From the NCBI RefSeq assembly GCF_017255185.1, contig NZ_JAFKCZ010000011.1, positions 62,001 to 126,000 of the forward strand: a stretch of 64,000 bases of DNA, in the 5' to 3' direction. The first letter of the stretch is position 1. Every line of letters begins with the position of its first letter. Origin of the DNA: Parahaliea mediterranea. Lineage in GTDB: Bacteria; Pseudomonadota; Gammaproteobacteria; Pseudomonadales; Halieaceae. The position numbers and the translations under genes were made by a program. Shown in pieces: positions 27,275 through 35,623 of the stretch. The notes under the pieces were generated by a model. The model saw nothing but the letters and a program-made list of their open reading frames with translations. It was not told the origin of the DNA and ran no database searches.

Positions 27275-28158
27275 CAATTGACCAGGGCGTTGCTCCAGCG
27301 CAGTTTATCCCTGCAGCTGGCGTAGAAACTGTGGCCCACGGGGTGCAGCAGGGTCAGGCGGTGGGGCTTCTTACTGATCACCACGCTGTCCCCCGGCCGC
27401 GCGGTCATGTTGACCTGGCCGTCGCAGGTCACCGGCGGGTGGATGCGGTTGCGCCCGAGGATGTGCACGCTGATCTCGCTGTTGCCGTCGACCACGATGG
27501 GACGGCTGGAGAGGGTGTGGGGAAACATCGGCACCAGCACCACCGCGTCCAGGGTGGGGTGCATGATCGGCCCGCCGCCGGAGAGGGAATAGGCGGTTGA
27601 GCCCGTCGGTGTGGACACGATCAGGCCGTCGGCGCGCTGGCGGTAGACGAAGGTGTCGTTGACCGACAGCTCGAACTCGATCATCTGCGCCGAGGTGCCG
27701 GAGTTGACCACCACATCGTTGAGGGCGTCGGCCCGGCCCACGGTCTTGCCGTCCCGGACCACCTTGGCGTCCAGCAGGAAGCGCCGCTCGCGCTCGTACT
27801 CGCCGTCCAGCACCGCCGGCACCTGCTGGCCGATCTCGTCGGGGCTGATGTCGGTGAGAAAACCCAGGCGCCCGCGATTGACCCCCAGCACCGGGGTCTC
27901 GTATTTGGCCAGGGTGCGGGCGGCGCTGAGCAGGCTGCCGTCGCCGCCCACCACGATCACCAGGTCGGCGTCCTCGCCGATCTCGTCCAGCGAGGCCCGG
28001 GCACAGTCGGACGCCGGCAGCAGTTCGCCGAGGCGGTCCTCCACCACGACCTCCAGGTCGCGCTGGCCCAGCAAGGCCAGTAATTCCTCCAGCACGGGCT
28101 GCACGCCGTCATGCTGGCTGCGCCCGACCAGGCCGATTCTCTTGAAAACTGCGCTCAT
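27274..28158 (-). CDS. nadK: NAD(+) kinase
   Basis: A 294-residue cytosolic enzyme that phosphorylates NAD to NADP with ATP. The GGDG motif is at residues 71-74, NDVVV near 177, and the glycine-rich TPTGSTAYSLSGGGP segment near 208-222 forms the nucleotide site. The ATG at 28158 gives the standard N-terminus (FKRIGLVGR); an upstream start at 28533 would add 125 residues read through the divergent gene and is rejected. It is coupled to the rhomboid protease gene and diverges from the DUF1853 gene with 61 nt between starts. Confidence 0.96.
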   Translation of the reverse strand: MSAVFKRIGLVGRSQHDGVQPVLEELLALLGQRDLEVVVEDRLGELLPASDCARASLDEIGEDADLVIVVGGDGSLLSAARTLAKYETPVLGVNRGRLGFLTDISPDEIGQQVPAVLDGEYERERRFLLDAKVVRDGKTVGRADALNDVVVNSGTSAQMIEFELSVNDTFVYRQRADGLIVSTPTGSTAYSLSGGGPIMHPTLDAVVLVPMFPHTLSSRPIVVDGNSEISVHILGRNRIHPPVTCDGQVNMTARPGDSVVISKKPHRLTLLHPVGHSFYASCRDKLRWSNALVN

Positions 28159-28219
28159 TCCACGCCTCGCCCCGAAAGCAGTTGGTATTATAAACACGGA
28201 TATCACCGGGAGTGCATGC

Positions 28220-29131
28220 ATGCCCCACCCTTTCCAACACGCCTGCGTGCGGGACCTGGCCTGGGCCTGCTTCTCGCCGCCGCTGATGCTGTCCGCACGG
28301 CTCGGCGGCGATGGCCCCGATGCAGGCAACGCCGACTTCGCGCTGACCCCGGCGCGACAGGACTGGCTGGCGCGCCTGGACGCCGATCCGGCTCCCCTGC
28401 GGGAACACCTGGCGCGGTCGCGCAGCCGTCGCCTGGGGCTGTATTTCGAGCGCCTGTGGCACTTTTTCCTGGCGCGGGACCCGGCGGTGGAGCTGCTCGC
28501 CCACAACCTGCCGGTACGCGAGAATGGCCGCACCCTGGGCGAATTCGACCTGCTCTACTACTGCCACGAGCGGCGGCGGCACTGCCACCTGGAGCTGGCG
28601 GTAAAGTTCTACCTCGGCTACTCCGCCCCCGGTTGCGACACACCCGGCGCCAGCCGGTGGCGCGACTGGCTCGGCCCCAATAGCCGCGACCGGCTGGACC
28701 TGAAGCTCGATCGCCTGCTGGACCACCAGGTCCGCCTGGCCGATCACCCGAGCGCGAGGGCGGTGCTGGCCCGGCTGGGCGTCACCGACCCCCTGCGCGA
28801 GGTGGAAATGAAGGGCTACCTGTTTCGCCATCCACGCAATCCGCTACCGCCACCGCGCGCCTTCAACCCGGCCCTGGCCCTCCACTCCTGGTGGCGATTG
28901 CAGGAGTTGCCCGGCGCGCTGGACCCCAGCTTGCGCTACCGGGTACTGCCGCGACTGGAGTGGCTGGCCGCGGCCCGCGATACCGTCGACGCAATGCCCC
29001 CGCCGGCGCTGCTGCAGGCTCTGGAGGATCACTTCCGCGAACACCGCCAGCCGCGCCTGGTCGCGGCGCTGGACGACAGCGGCGTGGAGCAGTGGCGCTG
29101 CTTTGTCACCGATGCCAGCTGGCCGGACTAG
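28220..29131 (+). CDS. DUF1853 family protein
   Basis: A 303-residue soluble protein of the DUF1853 family. Conserved blocks are VRDLAWACFSPPL at the N-terminus, GLYFERLWHFFL (about 77-88), and NGRTLGEFDLLYY with a nearby HLELAVKFYL. These last two resemble the D-ExK spacing of a PD-(D/E)XK nuclease-like fold, but activity has not been shown. The ATG at 28220 has GGGAG upstream. It is divergent from nadK, a common arrangement in related bacteria. Confidence 0.85.
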   Translation: MPHPFQHACVRDLAWACFSPPLMLSARLGGDGPDAGNADFALTPARQDWLARLDADPAPLREHLARSRSRRLGLYFERLWHFFLARDPAVELLAHNLPVRENGRTLGEFDLLYYCHERRRHCHLELAVKFYLGYSAPGCDTPGASRWRDWLGPNSRDRLDLKLDRLLDHQVRLADHPSARAVLARLGVTDPLREVEMKGYLFRHPRNPLPPPRAFNPALALHSWWRLQELPGALDPSLRYRVLPRLEWLAAARDTVDAMPPPALLQALEDHFREHRQPRLVAALDDSGVEQWRCFVTDASWPD

Positions 29132-29137
29132 ACCGCC

Positions 29138-29989
29138 CTAGCCCGCCCCGTCCGCCAGCCAGGCAAAACCCCGTCGGCCCTGCAGGCCGCCGGTGTGGAC
29201 GAACACCACCGGGCGCTCGCGGTCGATATCCCCCCGCGCCAGCATCCGCCACAGCGCAAGCAGGGCCTTGGCGGTGTAGACCGGGTCCAGCGGCAGCCCG
29301 AGGGCAATTTCCGCCCACTGCTGGAACTCCCGCAGCGGCGCGCTCACCCGGGCGAATCCGCCCTCGTGCGCATCGTGCACGATGCGCCAATCGGCCCCCG
29401 CGCCGCCGCCCAGCGCCGCGAGGTTGCGCCGCACGCGGTCATCGGTGTCCAGCGCGCCCTTCAGCGCGGAGATGCCCAGCAGGCTGTAGCCCGGGCCCAG
29501 CGCCGCGGCCATCCCCGCCAGGGTGGTGCCGGTACCCGCGGGCACCACCACCGTGGCGCCCTCCGGGCAGGCCCCGGCGATCGCCCGTCCGACGGGCAGG
29601 CAGCCCCGCGCGCCCTCGACGCAATCGCCGCCCTCGGGAATCAGCGCCGCGGGGCCGTGGCGATCAAGTAAAGCGCGCTGAAACGCGGCGTCGTGGCGCC
29701 GCCGGTAATCGCCGCGGGACACATGCACCAGCGCCATGCCGCGCGCGGCACAATCGCGCAGCGTGGCGGTGGGCTCGGCGGTCGCCTCCCCGCGCACCAC
29801 GCCGACGGTCTCGAATCCCGCCGCCGCGCCGAGTCCGGCCAGGGCGTGGAGGTGATTGGACCAGGGGCCGCCAAAGGAGAGCAGGCGGCGGTGGCCCTGC
29901 GCGCGCGCCCTTTGCAGCAGCAGGCATAACTTGAACCACTTGTTGCCGCCCGCCAGGGGATGGCAGCGATCCAGGCGCAGCACCCGCAC
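29138..29989 (-). CDS. PLP-dependent ACC deaminase/D-cysteine desulfhydrase-like enzyme
   Basis: A fold-type II PLP enzyme of at least 283 residues. GGNKWFKL near residue 14 holds the PLP lysine, FGGPWSNHLHALA near 39-51 binds the cofactor, and PAGTGTTLAG near 151-160 cradles the phosphate. Family members desulfurate D-cysteine or deaminate 1-aminocyclopropane-1-carboxylate; which one applies is not clear. The start is uncertain. The GTG at 29989 lies only 13 codons before the PLP lysine, while family-like residues continue upstream in frame to the lipA stop codon without an ATG, GTG or TTG. A CTG start near 30045 is possible. It follows lipA closely and is likely in its transcript. Confidence 0.75.
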   Translation of the reverse strand: MRVLRLDRCHPLAGGNKWFKLCLLLQRARAQGHRRLLSFGGPWSNHLHALAGLGAAAGFETVGVVRGEATAEPTATLRDCAARGMALVHVSRGDYRRRHDAAFQRALLDRHGPAALIPEGGDCVEGARGCLPVGRAIAGACPEGATVVVPAGTGTTLAGMAAALGPGYSLLGISALKGALDTDDRVRRNLAALGGGAGADWRIVHDAHEGGFARVSAPLREFQQWAEIALGLPLDPVYTAKALLALWRMLARGDIDRERPVVFVHTGGLQGRRGFAWLADGAG

Positions 29990-30068
29990 CCCGCCCAGGG
30001 CCTGGTCGCCGAAGGGAGTATCGGGCAGCGACTGCCAGAGCGCCGACAGGTCCGGCGCCGGCGGGGCG

Positions 30069-31055
30069 CTACAGCCCGACGTTGTTTTTCTCCAATACCT
30101 GCTCGGCGCGATAGCTGGAACGCACGAAGACCCCGGACACCACCTCCATGAAGCCCCGCTCCAGGCCCCACAGGCGGTACTGCTCGAACTCCGCCGGGGT
30201 CACATAGCGGTCGATCGGGAAGTGGTTGGCGGTGGGCTGCAGGTACTGGCCGAAGGTCAGGATGTCGACATTGGCCGCGCGCAGGTCGTCCATGGCCTCG
30301 AGAATCTCCTCCTCGGTCTCCCCCAGGCCCAGCATCAGGCTGGTCTTGGTGAGTACGTCGGGGCGGTGGGACTTGGCGTGGGCCAGGACCTCGAGAGTCT
30401 GTTCGTAGCTGGCGCGGGGATCGCGCACCGGATGGGTCAGGCGCCGGACCGTCTCCACGTTCTGGGCGAAGACCTCGATGCCGGAGTCGACCACGGTCTC
30501 CACGTCCCGCAGCACGCCGAGGAAATCGGGGGTCAGGGCCTCCACCGAGGTCTGCGGGTTTTCCGCCTTCACCCGGCGCACGCATTCGGCGTAGTGACCG
30601 GCGCCGCCGTCGGGCAGGTCGTCGCGATTGACCGAGGTGAGCACCACGTATTTCAGGCCCATGAGCTGCACCGAGCGGGCGGTGTTGGCGGGCTCCTCCG
30701 GGTCCAGCCAGCCGCGGGGGTTGCCGGTATTGACCGCGCAGAAGCGGCAGGCGCGGGTGCACACGTCGCCCATCAACATGATGGTGGCGGTGCCGGCGCT
30801 CCAGCACTCGCTCATGTTGGGGCACTTGGCCTCCTCGCAGACCGTGGCCAGGCGGTGCTCGTGGACAATGCCCTTGACCTTTTCATACACCGGGCCGCCC
30901 CGGGCGCGGATCTTGAGCCACTCGGGCTTGGCCAGGCGCTCGCCCTGGCGCGCGCTGGCCTTGATGCCGTCCTTGATCGCGGTGATACCGCGGTCGTTGA
31001 CGAACTTGTGGCCGCTGTGCACCTGTACCGTGGGGATAAGCTCGCTGTCTGCCAT
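30069..31055 (-). CDS. lipA: Lipoyl synthase
   Basis: A 328-residue radical-SAM enzyme that inserts two sulfurs into octanoyl groups on the E2 and H proteins. The auxiliary 4Fe-4S cluster cysteines are Cys73, Cys78 and Cys84 ([12 protein letters not shown]). The radical-SAM cluster is CTRACRFC, with Cys99, Cys103 and Cys106. The C-terminal RSSYRAE carries the conserved serine. ATG 31055 is chosen over an upstream start at 31184 because it gives the normal family length. lipB is not adjacent, unlike in many gammaproteobacteria. The TetR gene diverges 176 nt upstream. Confidence 0.97.
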   Translation of the reverse strand: MADSELIPTVQVHSGHKFVNDRGITAIKDGIKASARQGERLAKPEWLKIRARGGPVYEKVKGIVHEHRLATVCEEAKCPNMSECWSAGTATIMLMGDVCTRACRFCAVNTGNPRGWLDPEEPANTARSVQLMGLKYVVLTSVNRDDLPDGGAGHYAECVRRVKAENPQTSVEALTPDFLGVLRDVETVVDSGIEVFAQNVETVRRLTHPVRDPRASYEQTLEVLAHAKSHRPDVLTKTSLMLGLGETEEEILEAMDDLRAANVDILTFGQYLQPTANHFPIDRYVTPAEFEQYRLWGLERGFMEVVSGVFVRSSYRAEQVLEKNNVGL

Positions 31056-31209
31056 GGTCTGTGGTCTGTCCTGAATCTGGCGCCGCCAGGGGCCGGCGCC
31101 GGGTAGCTTGGGCCCCAAAGTATACCGGATCGGCCGGCGCAACGCAGTGCCGGCGGGGCCTCCACACTTGGCAGACGCCGCCAACTGGGGCTAAATACCC
31201 CTATAAGTA

Positions 31210-31217
31210 AAATATTT
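31210..31217. promoter_or_regulatory. AAATATTT core near the TetR start, possible second operator
   Basis: The 8-bp palindrome AAATATTT lies 15 nt before the TetR start and is flanked by A/T-rich, weakly symmetric bases. The same core is at the centre of the larger palindrome 785 nt downstream. It may be an autoregulatory site, but short A/T palindromes arise easily in promoter DNA. Confidence 0.3.
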
Positions 31218-31231
31218 AATCAAGGTAATAC

Positions 31232-31861
31232 ATGGCCGATTCAGCACCGACCGAGGGTCGTCGCGAACGCAAGAAACGGCAGACCCGGGCCCGCATCCTG
31301 CGCGCGGCGCAGGTGCTTTTCACCCGCCACAGTTTCGACGGCACCACCGTGGAAGCCATCGCCGAGGCGGCGGACGTCTCCAAGCCGACCCTGTTCAACT
31401 ACTTCCCGACCAAAATCAACCTGCTGCAGGCCCTGCTGCCGGATGTCGACCGCCGCTTCGCGGCGGTCATCGACAGCACCGCCGGGGCCGACACCGGCAC
31501 CCGCGAGCGCCTCGAAGTATTTTTTGCCTACGTGGGCAGCATGACCCGGCGGACACCCAACCTGACCCGCGCCCTGCTGATGCAGTCATTGCGTGTCTAC
31601 GAATGCCGCGCCGGCGATGTGGACGCGCACCGCTTTCCCGCCACCCGCACCGCCTTCCTGGCCCTGATCCAGGCCGGCATCGAACGCGGCGACGTGCGCG
31701 ACGACACCAGCGCGGAACGCCTCACCGACTACATGACCGGCATCTACGTCCACCAGCTCATGACCTGGCTGATCGACCCGAGTCACCCGGTGGAGCGGGA
31801 ACTGGCCGCTGCGGCGGCCTTTCTCGCCTCCGCCCTGCGGCCGGGCCCCGCCCGCCATTGA
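31232..31861 (+). CDS. TetR/AcrR family transcriptional regulator
   Basis: A 209-residue regulator. The N-terminal helix-turn-helix (about 12-58) reads TRARILRAAQVLFTRH, then TTVEAIAEAADVSKPTLFNYF. The C-terminal ligand domain is all-helical and has no recognised signature. It is followed 225 nt later by a TonB-dependent receptor, and the gap contains a 24-bp near-perfect palindrome suited to a TetR dimer. Its own upstream region shares the AAATATTT core (31210-31217). Control of the receptor, and possibly autoregulation, is inferred from this. Confidence 0.9.
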   Translation: MADSAPTEGRRERKKRQTRARILRAAQVLFTRHSFDGTTVEAIAEAADVSKPTLFNYFPTKINLLQALLPDVDRRFAAVIDSTAGADTGTRERLEVFFAYVGSMTRRTPNLTRALLMQSLRVYECRAGDVDAHRFPATRTAFLALIQAGIERGDVRDDTSAERLTDYMTGIYVHQLMTWLIDPSHPVERELAAAAAFLASALRPGPARH

Positions 31862-31992
31862 CCTACGCGGCGCGCGCCCGCGCCCCGCGAATTGGAGCCA
31901 CTCTCCGCCGGCGGTTTGACTTTCAATACCGCAACACCCCCGCTGAACGTTTCCGAACATAGCCACTGACAAGGTTCGAGCGTATTGTTTGC

Positions 31993-32016
31993 CTGCGAAT
32001 AAATATTTATCCGCAG
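31993..32016. promoter_or_regulatory. 24-bp near-perfect palindrome, candidate TetR operator
   Basis: CTGCGA, then ATAAATATTTAT, then CCGCAG: twenty-two of twenty-four positions are symmetric. It lies 70 nt upstream of the TonB receptor start and 132 nt after the TetR gene. Size and placement suit an operator for the adjacent TetR regulator overlapping the receptor promoter. Confidence 0.55.
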
Positions 32017-32044
32017 TTCAGCTTTATTACCTGCTCGATAACAA

Positions 32045-32062
32045 CAGGCAGTCCACTGCCTG
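32045..32062 (+). repeat. Stem-loop in the TonB receptor leader
   Basis: CAGGCAG and CTGCCTG are perfect 7-nt complements around a 4-nt TCCA loop, ending 24 nt before the receptor start codon. It would form a small hairpin in the leader RNA or a second protein-binding site. Confidence 0.45.
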
Positions 32063-32086
32063 CATAACATACAAAGCGAGGTCGAT

Positions 32087-34615
32087 ATGCAGACACCGAA
32101 GACCCTGTCACCCAGGCCACTTGCCCTGGCCATTTCACTGCTGGCGGCACCTTGCGCCCTGCCCGCTCTGGCCCAGGGCGGCGCGCTGGAGGAGGTGGTG
32201 GTCACCGCCCAGAAGCGCGAGGAGTCCAGCCAGGACACCCCCATTTCCATCAGCGCCCTGAGCGCCAGCGCCATCGAGAACCGCGACATCCGCAACACCG
32301 AGGACCTGATCGGCCAGCTGCCGGGTGTCGGCGGCTTCAGCGCCCCCGGCTCCCGCGGCGCCACCAGCCTGGCGATGCGCGGCGTATCCGGCGGCTCCCC
32401 CGCCAACCTGTCGCTGGACCCCGCGGTGGCCCAGTACCTGGACGGCGTATACATCGGCAAGCTCATCGGTTCGTCCATGGACGTGGCCGAGATCGAGCGC
32501 ATCGAGGTGCTGCGCGGCCCCCAGGGCACGCTCTACGGCCGCAACTCCACCGCCGGCGCGGTCAACGTCATTACCCGCAAACCCAGCGGCGAGTTCGGGC
32601 TGCGCGCCACCGCCAGGGCCGGCAACTACAATTTCCGCGAATTCAAACTCAACATGGACCTGCCCTCCGTCGGCACCGTGGGCCAGGGCCTGGGCGAGGT
32701 CGCCGCCAGCGTGGGCTACCAGACCCGCCTGCGCGACGGCATCTACGACAATGACAGCCCCGGCGGCGGCGACTTCGACGAACTGGACCGCCAGGCCTGG
32801 CGCGCGGCGATCAACTGGAACATCACCGATCGCCTCTACGTCGACTATATCTACGACCACAGCGAACTGGACGAAAACGGCTCGCTGCAGCAGGTGGTGG
32901 GCTTCACCCCCGTCGACGCCGCGGGCAATGTCAGCCGCCTGCAGGCGCTGCAGGGCACCCTGGCGGCGGCCCAGGGCTGGGCGGCCATGCCCGGCGCCGA
33001 CCCGCGTATCGGCCAGCGCTGGATTCCCTCCCTGCAGCAGACCATCGGCGCCTACCAGAACGCCCTGGCCCGGGGCGAGGGCCGCGCCGACGACGGCCTG
33101 GCGGACTTCACCCCCACCTCGAACAACGACATCGACGGCCACAACCTGACCGTGACCTGGGACGCGGGCGAGCTCGGCGCCCTGGGCGAGGTCACCTTCA
33201 AGTCCATCACCGGCTACCGCGAACTGGAAACCACCGTATTCGGCGATATCGAGGATCTCGACAGCCGCCTGGACGCCAACGGTGTCGGCGCCTACTCGGA
33301 CCTGGCGCATCTCACCATGGCGCAGATCTACGGCGCCGAACTGGGCTTCCTCGGCACCCCCTCGGGCGCCTTCGCGGGCATGCTGTGGGACGGCATCGAC
33401 GGTATCGGGGCCTTCCACTCCAAGCAGAATACCTTCACCGGCTACGAGCAGTTCTCGCAGGAACTCCAGGTCATCGGCAGCACCGACCGGCTGGAGTATG
33501 TGCTGGGGGCCTACTACTTCGAGGACGAGGGCGAGTACCGCCGCCGCGCGATATTCGCCGCCCCGCTCAACGGCGATGGCGCCCAGTTCTACGACAATAC
33601 CACCGATGCCTGGGCCGGCTTCGCGCAGGCGACCTGGACACCGGGCTGGCTGGACGAGCGCCTGTCCCTCACCGCGGGCATCCGCTACACCGAGGAAGAG
33701 AAGTCGATCGACTACGACTACAAGGAGAACGTCACCCCCTTCGGCGTCCAGCCGGCGCGCGCGGTGAGCCGCGAGGAGAGCTTCTACAACACCAGCGGCA
33801 CCTTCACCGTGGCCTTCCAGGCCACCGAGGGCATCAATACCTTCCTGCGCTACGCCACCGGCTATCGCAGCGGCGGCTTCAACGGCGAGGTGTTCGACAA
33901 CCCCTACGACGAGGAGACCATCGAGCAGCTGGAGATCGGTATCAAGAGCGACTGGTGGGACCGCCGCCTGCGCATCAACGGCTCGCTCTACACCTACACC
34001 TACGAGGACCTACAAGTCAGCCAGATCAAGACCGACGGCGGCGCCGCCACCAGCCTGATCACCAACTCCGGGGAAGCCGACCGCTGGGGCGGCGAGCTGG
34101 AGCTGCTGGTAGCGCCAATCGAGGACCTGGTGCTGGGCCTGAGCTACTCCTACATCCACGGCGACTTCGAGAAGTTCCCCGACCTGTGCGGCACCAACGA
34201 GCCGGCGACCTGCCTGCAAACCTCCAACGTCGCCCGCCGCAGCACGCCGAACAACCAGCTCAACCTCACCGCGGACTACGTGTTTGCGCGCACCCGCTTT
34301 GGCGACATCACCGGCTACGTGCAGGCCAACTGGCAGGACCAGTGGTACGAGGCGGCACTGTGGACCGCGGTGATCGAGGGCGAGCCGGTCATCTACGACC
34401 ACCAGGTCATGGACGAACGCACGGTGGTCGACGCGCGACTGAACCTGGAGAACATTCCACTGGGTAACGGCAGCCTGCGCATTACCGCCTGGGGCAAGAA
34501 CCTGACCGATGACGACTATCCCACCTTCGCCATCAACTTCGGCAGCCTGGGTTTGATCGCCGAGCAGTACGGGCCGCCGCGCACCTACGGGCTCGAGGTC
34601 AGTTACGACTACTGA
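32087..34615 (+). CDS. TonB-dependent outer-membrane receptor
   Basis: An 842-residue receptor. The signal peptide ends near ALAQ, followed by a TonB-box-like EEVVVTAQKR, the plug domain with IEVLRGPQGTLYGRNSTAGA near 142-161, and a barrel ending in SYDY. The GGRN-type plug segment is typical of the large 'iron complex/unknown substrate' receptor class abundant in Halieaceae and sphingomonads. An AGCGAGG site precedes the ATG. A TetR gene directly upstream and a palindrome between them suggest ligand-controlled expression. Confidence 0.92.
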   Translation: MQTPKTLSPRPLALAISLLAAPCALPALAQGGALEEVVVTAQKREESSQDTPISISALSASAIENRDIRNTEDLIGQLPGVGGFSAPGSRGATSLAMRGVSGGSPANLSLDPAVAQYLDGVYIGKLIGSSMDVAEIERIEVLRGPQGTLYGRNSTAGAVNVITRKPSGEFGLRATARAGNYNFREFKLNMDLPSVGTVGQGLGEVAASVGYQTRLRDGIYDNDSPGGGDFDELDRQAWRAAINWNITDRLYVDYIYDHSELDENGSLQQVVGFTPVDAAGNVSRLQALQGTLAAAQGWAAMPGADPRIGQRWIPSLQQTIGAYQNALARGEGRADDGLADFTPTSNNDIDGHNLTVTWDAGELGALGEVTFKSITGYRELETTVFGDIEDLDSRLDANGVGAYSDLAHLTMAQIYGAELGFLGTPSGAFAGMLWDGIDGIGAFHSKQNTFTGYEQFSQELQVIGSTDRLEYVLGAYYFEDEGEYRRRAIFAAPLNGDGAQFYDNTTDAWAGFAQATWTPGWLDERLSLTAGIRYTEEEKSIDYDYKENVTPFGVQPARAVSREESFYNTSGTFTVAFQATEGINTFLRYATGYRSGGFNGEVFDNPYDEETIEQLEIGIKSDWWDRRLRINGSLYTYTYEDLQVSQIKTDGGAATSLITNSGEADRWGGELELLVAPIEDLVLGLSYSYIHGDFEKFPDLCGTNEPATCLQTSNVARRSTPNNQLNLTADYVFARTRFGDITGYVQANWQDQWYEAALWTAVIEGEPVIYDHQVMDERTVVDARLNLENIPLGNGSLRITAWGKNLTDDDYPTFAINFGSLGLIAEQYGPPRTYGLEVSYDY

Positions 34616-34628
34616 CAACCCACCTCCC

Positions 34629-34658
34629 GGGGGCTCGCGATTTTGCGCGCGAGCCTCC
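34629..34658 (+). terminator. Strong hairpin after the TonB receptor gene
   Basis: An 11-bp stem (34629-34639 with 34648-34658, one G-T pair) with an 8-nt loop begins 14 nt after the receptor stop codon. No U-tract follows, so it is a transcript-end or stability hairpin rather than a textbook intrinsic terminator. Confidence 0.45.
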
Positions 34659-34861
34659 GCCCTCCCCTCACCTGATTGACCCAAAGCCCCAAGCATCGGC
34701 TGAAACCGCCGCACGCTTCGCGTGCGCGCGCCCTTGCCACGGCTGGGTTTTCAGCTGTACTGAATCGGGGAGATTATGCGGGCATGCCATTCCTGCTGGC
34801 CTGAATGCCGGAGAGAGGGCCTCCCAGGGGGCTTCTCTGCGCATTCCGAACCAGCACAAAC

Positions 34862-34888
34862 AAAAAAGGGCCGCCCAATGGGCGACCC
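34862..34888 (-). terminator. Intrinsic terminator of the tRNA operon
   Basis: Read leftward, a 9-bp stem (GGGTCGCCC with GGGCGGCCC, one G-T pair) with a 3-nt loop is followed by six U residues. It lies 12 nt after the tRNA-Asp 3' end. Confidence 0.85.
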
Positions 34889-34899
34889 TCTTCTGTATA

Positions 34900-34976
34900 T
34901 GGCGGACCGGACGGGACTCGAACCCGCGACCTCCGGCGTGACAGGCCGGCATTCTAACCAACTGAACTACCGGTCC
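34900..34976 (-). tRNA. tRNA-Asp (anticodon GTC)
   Basis: A 77-nt cloverleaf. The acceptor stem GGACCGG pairs with CCGGTCC, the anticodon loop is CTGTCAC with GTC, the T arm has GGTTCGAGTCC, and the CCA end is encoded. The anticodon arm is GC-rich (GCCGG/CCGGA region). It lies 27 nt after tRNA-Val in the same transcript. Confidence 0.97.
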
Positions 34977-35003
34977 AAAACGGTAGAATTCTTGCATCGG
35001 CGA

Positions 35004-35079
35004 TGGTGGGTGGTGACGGGATCGAACCGCCGACCCTCTGCTTGTAAGGCAGATGCTCTCCCAGCTGAGCTAACCACCC
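35004..35079 (-). tRNA. tRNA-Val (anticodon TAC)
   Basis: A 76-nt cloverleaf. The acceptor stem GGGTGGT pairs with ACCACCC, the D arm reads AGCTCAGCTGGGAGAGC, the anticodon loop is CTTACAA with TAC, the T arm has GGTTCGATCCC, and CCA is encoded. It is the first gene of a two-tRNA operon driven by a consensus promoter 19 nt upstream. Confidence 0.97.
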
Positions 35080-35097
35080 CCTGGCCGATGGACGCGC

Positions 35098-35125
35098 ATT
35101 ATAGAGATATCTCCGGGGCTGTCAA
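35098..35125 (-). promoter_or_regulatory. Consensus sigma-70 promoter of the tRNA-Val/tRNA-Asp operon
   Basis: Read leftward, TTGACA (35125-35120) and TATAAT (35103-35098) are both perfect, separated by 16 bp. The bases after the -10 box are GC-rich (GCGCG), the discriminator expected of stringently controlled stable RNA promoters. An A/T-rich stretch at about 35130-35160 could act as an UP element. Confidence 0.9.
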
Positions 35126-35263
35126 ACCTTCGTCATAAATTTCTTTAAATATTTTTCGTGCGTTAAAAGCGCTTGATTTTAGTAGTAAAATTTGGTCTTC
35201 ACAGATTTGCCCCGGCGACCCGCCGACGGACCTTCCCCCAGCCGCGAACAGCGCGAGACGAGC

Positions 35264-35623
35264 ATGGAAATTTTCAAGGACTTTCACTTCGAGGCGGCCC
35301 ACCGCCTGCCCAACGTGCCCGCGGGCCACAAGTGCGCGCGCCTGCACGGGCATTCATTCCAGGTGCGCATCTGCGTGGCCGGGGAAGCCTCCGAGCCCGC
35401 CGGGTGGGTGATGGACTTCGGCGACCTGAAGGCCGCCTTCAAACCGATCCTGGCGCAACTCGACCACTACTACCTCAACGACATCGAGGGCCTGGAGAAT
35501 CCCACCAGTGAAAACCTGGCGCGCTGGATCTGGACGCGACTGCAACCGACCCTGCCCGGGCTGTCGGCGGTGGAGATCCGCGAGACCTGCACCTCGGGGT
35601 GCATCTACCGCGGCGGGAACTGA
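35264..35623 (+). CDS. queD: 6-carboxy-5,6,7,8-tetrahydropterin synthase (QueD)
   Basis: A 119-residue enzyme converting dihydroneopterin triphosphate to 6-carboxytetrahydropterin, the second step of queuosine (preQ0) synthesis. Zinc ligands are His13 (EAAHRL), His28 and His30 (LHGH), with catalytic Cys24. The C-terminal [15 protein letters not shown] carries the substrate-binding glutamate. ATG 35264 gives the standard N-terminus; the upstream in-frame start at 35192 adds an unconserved 24-residue extension. No preQ1 riboswitch is visible upstream, and no other que gene is adjacent. Confidence 0.95.
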   Translation: MEIFKDFHFEAAHRLPNVPAGHKCARLHGHSFQVRICVAGEASEPAGWVMDFGDLKAAFKPILAQLDHYYLNDIEGLENPTSENLARWIWTRLQPTLPGLSAVEIRETCTSGCIYRGGN

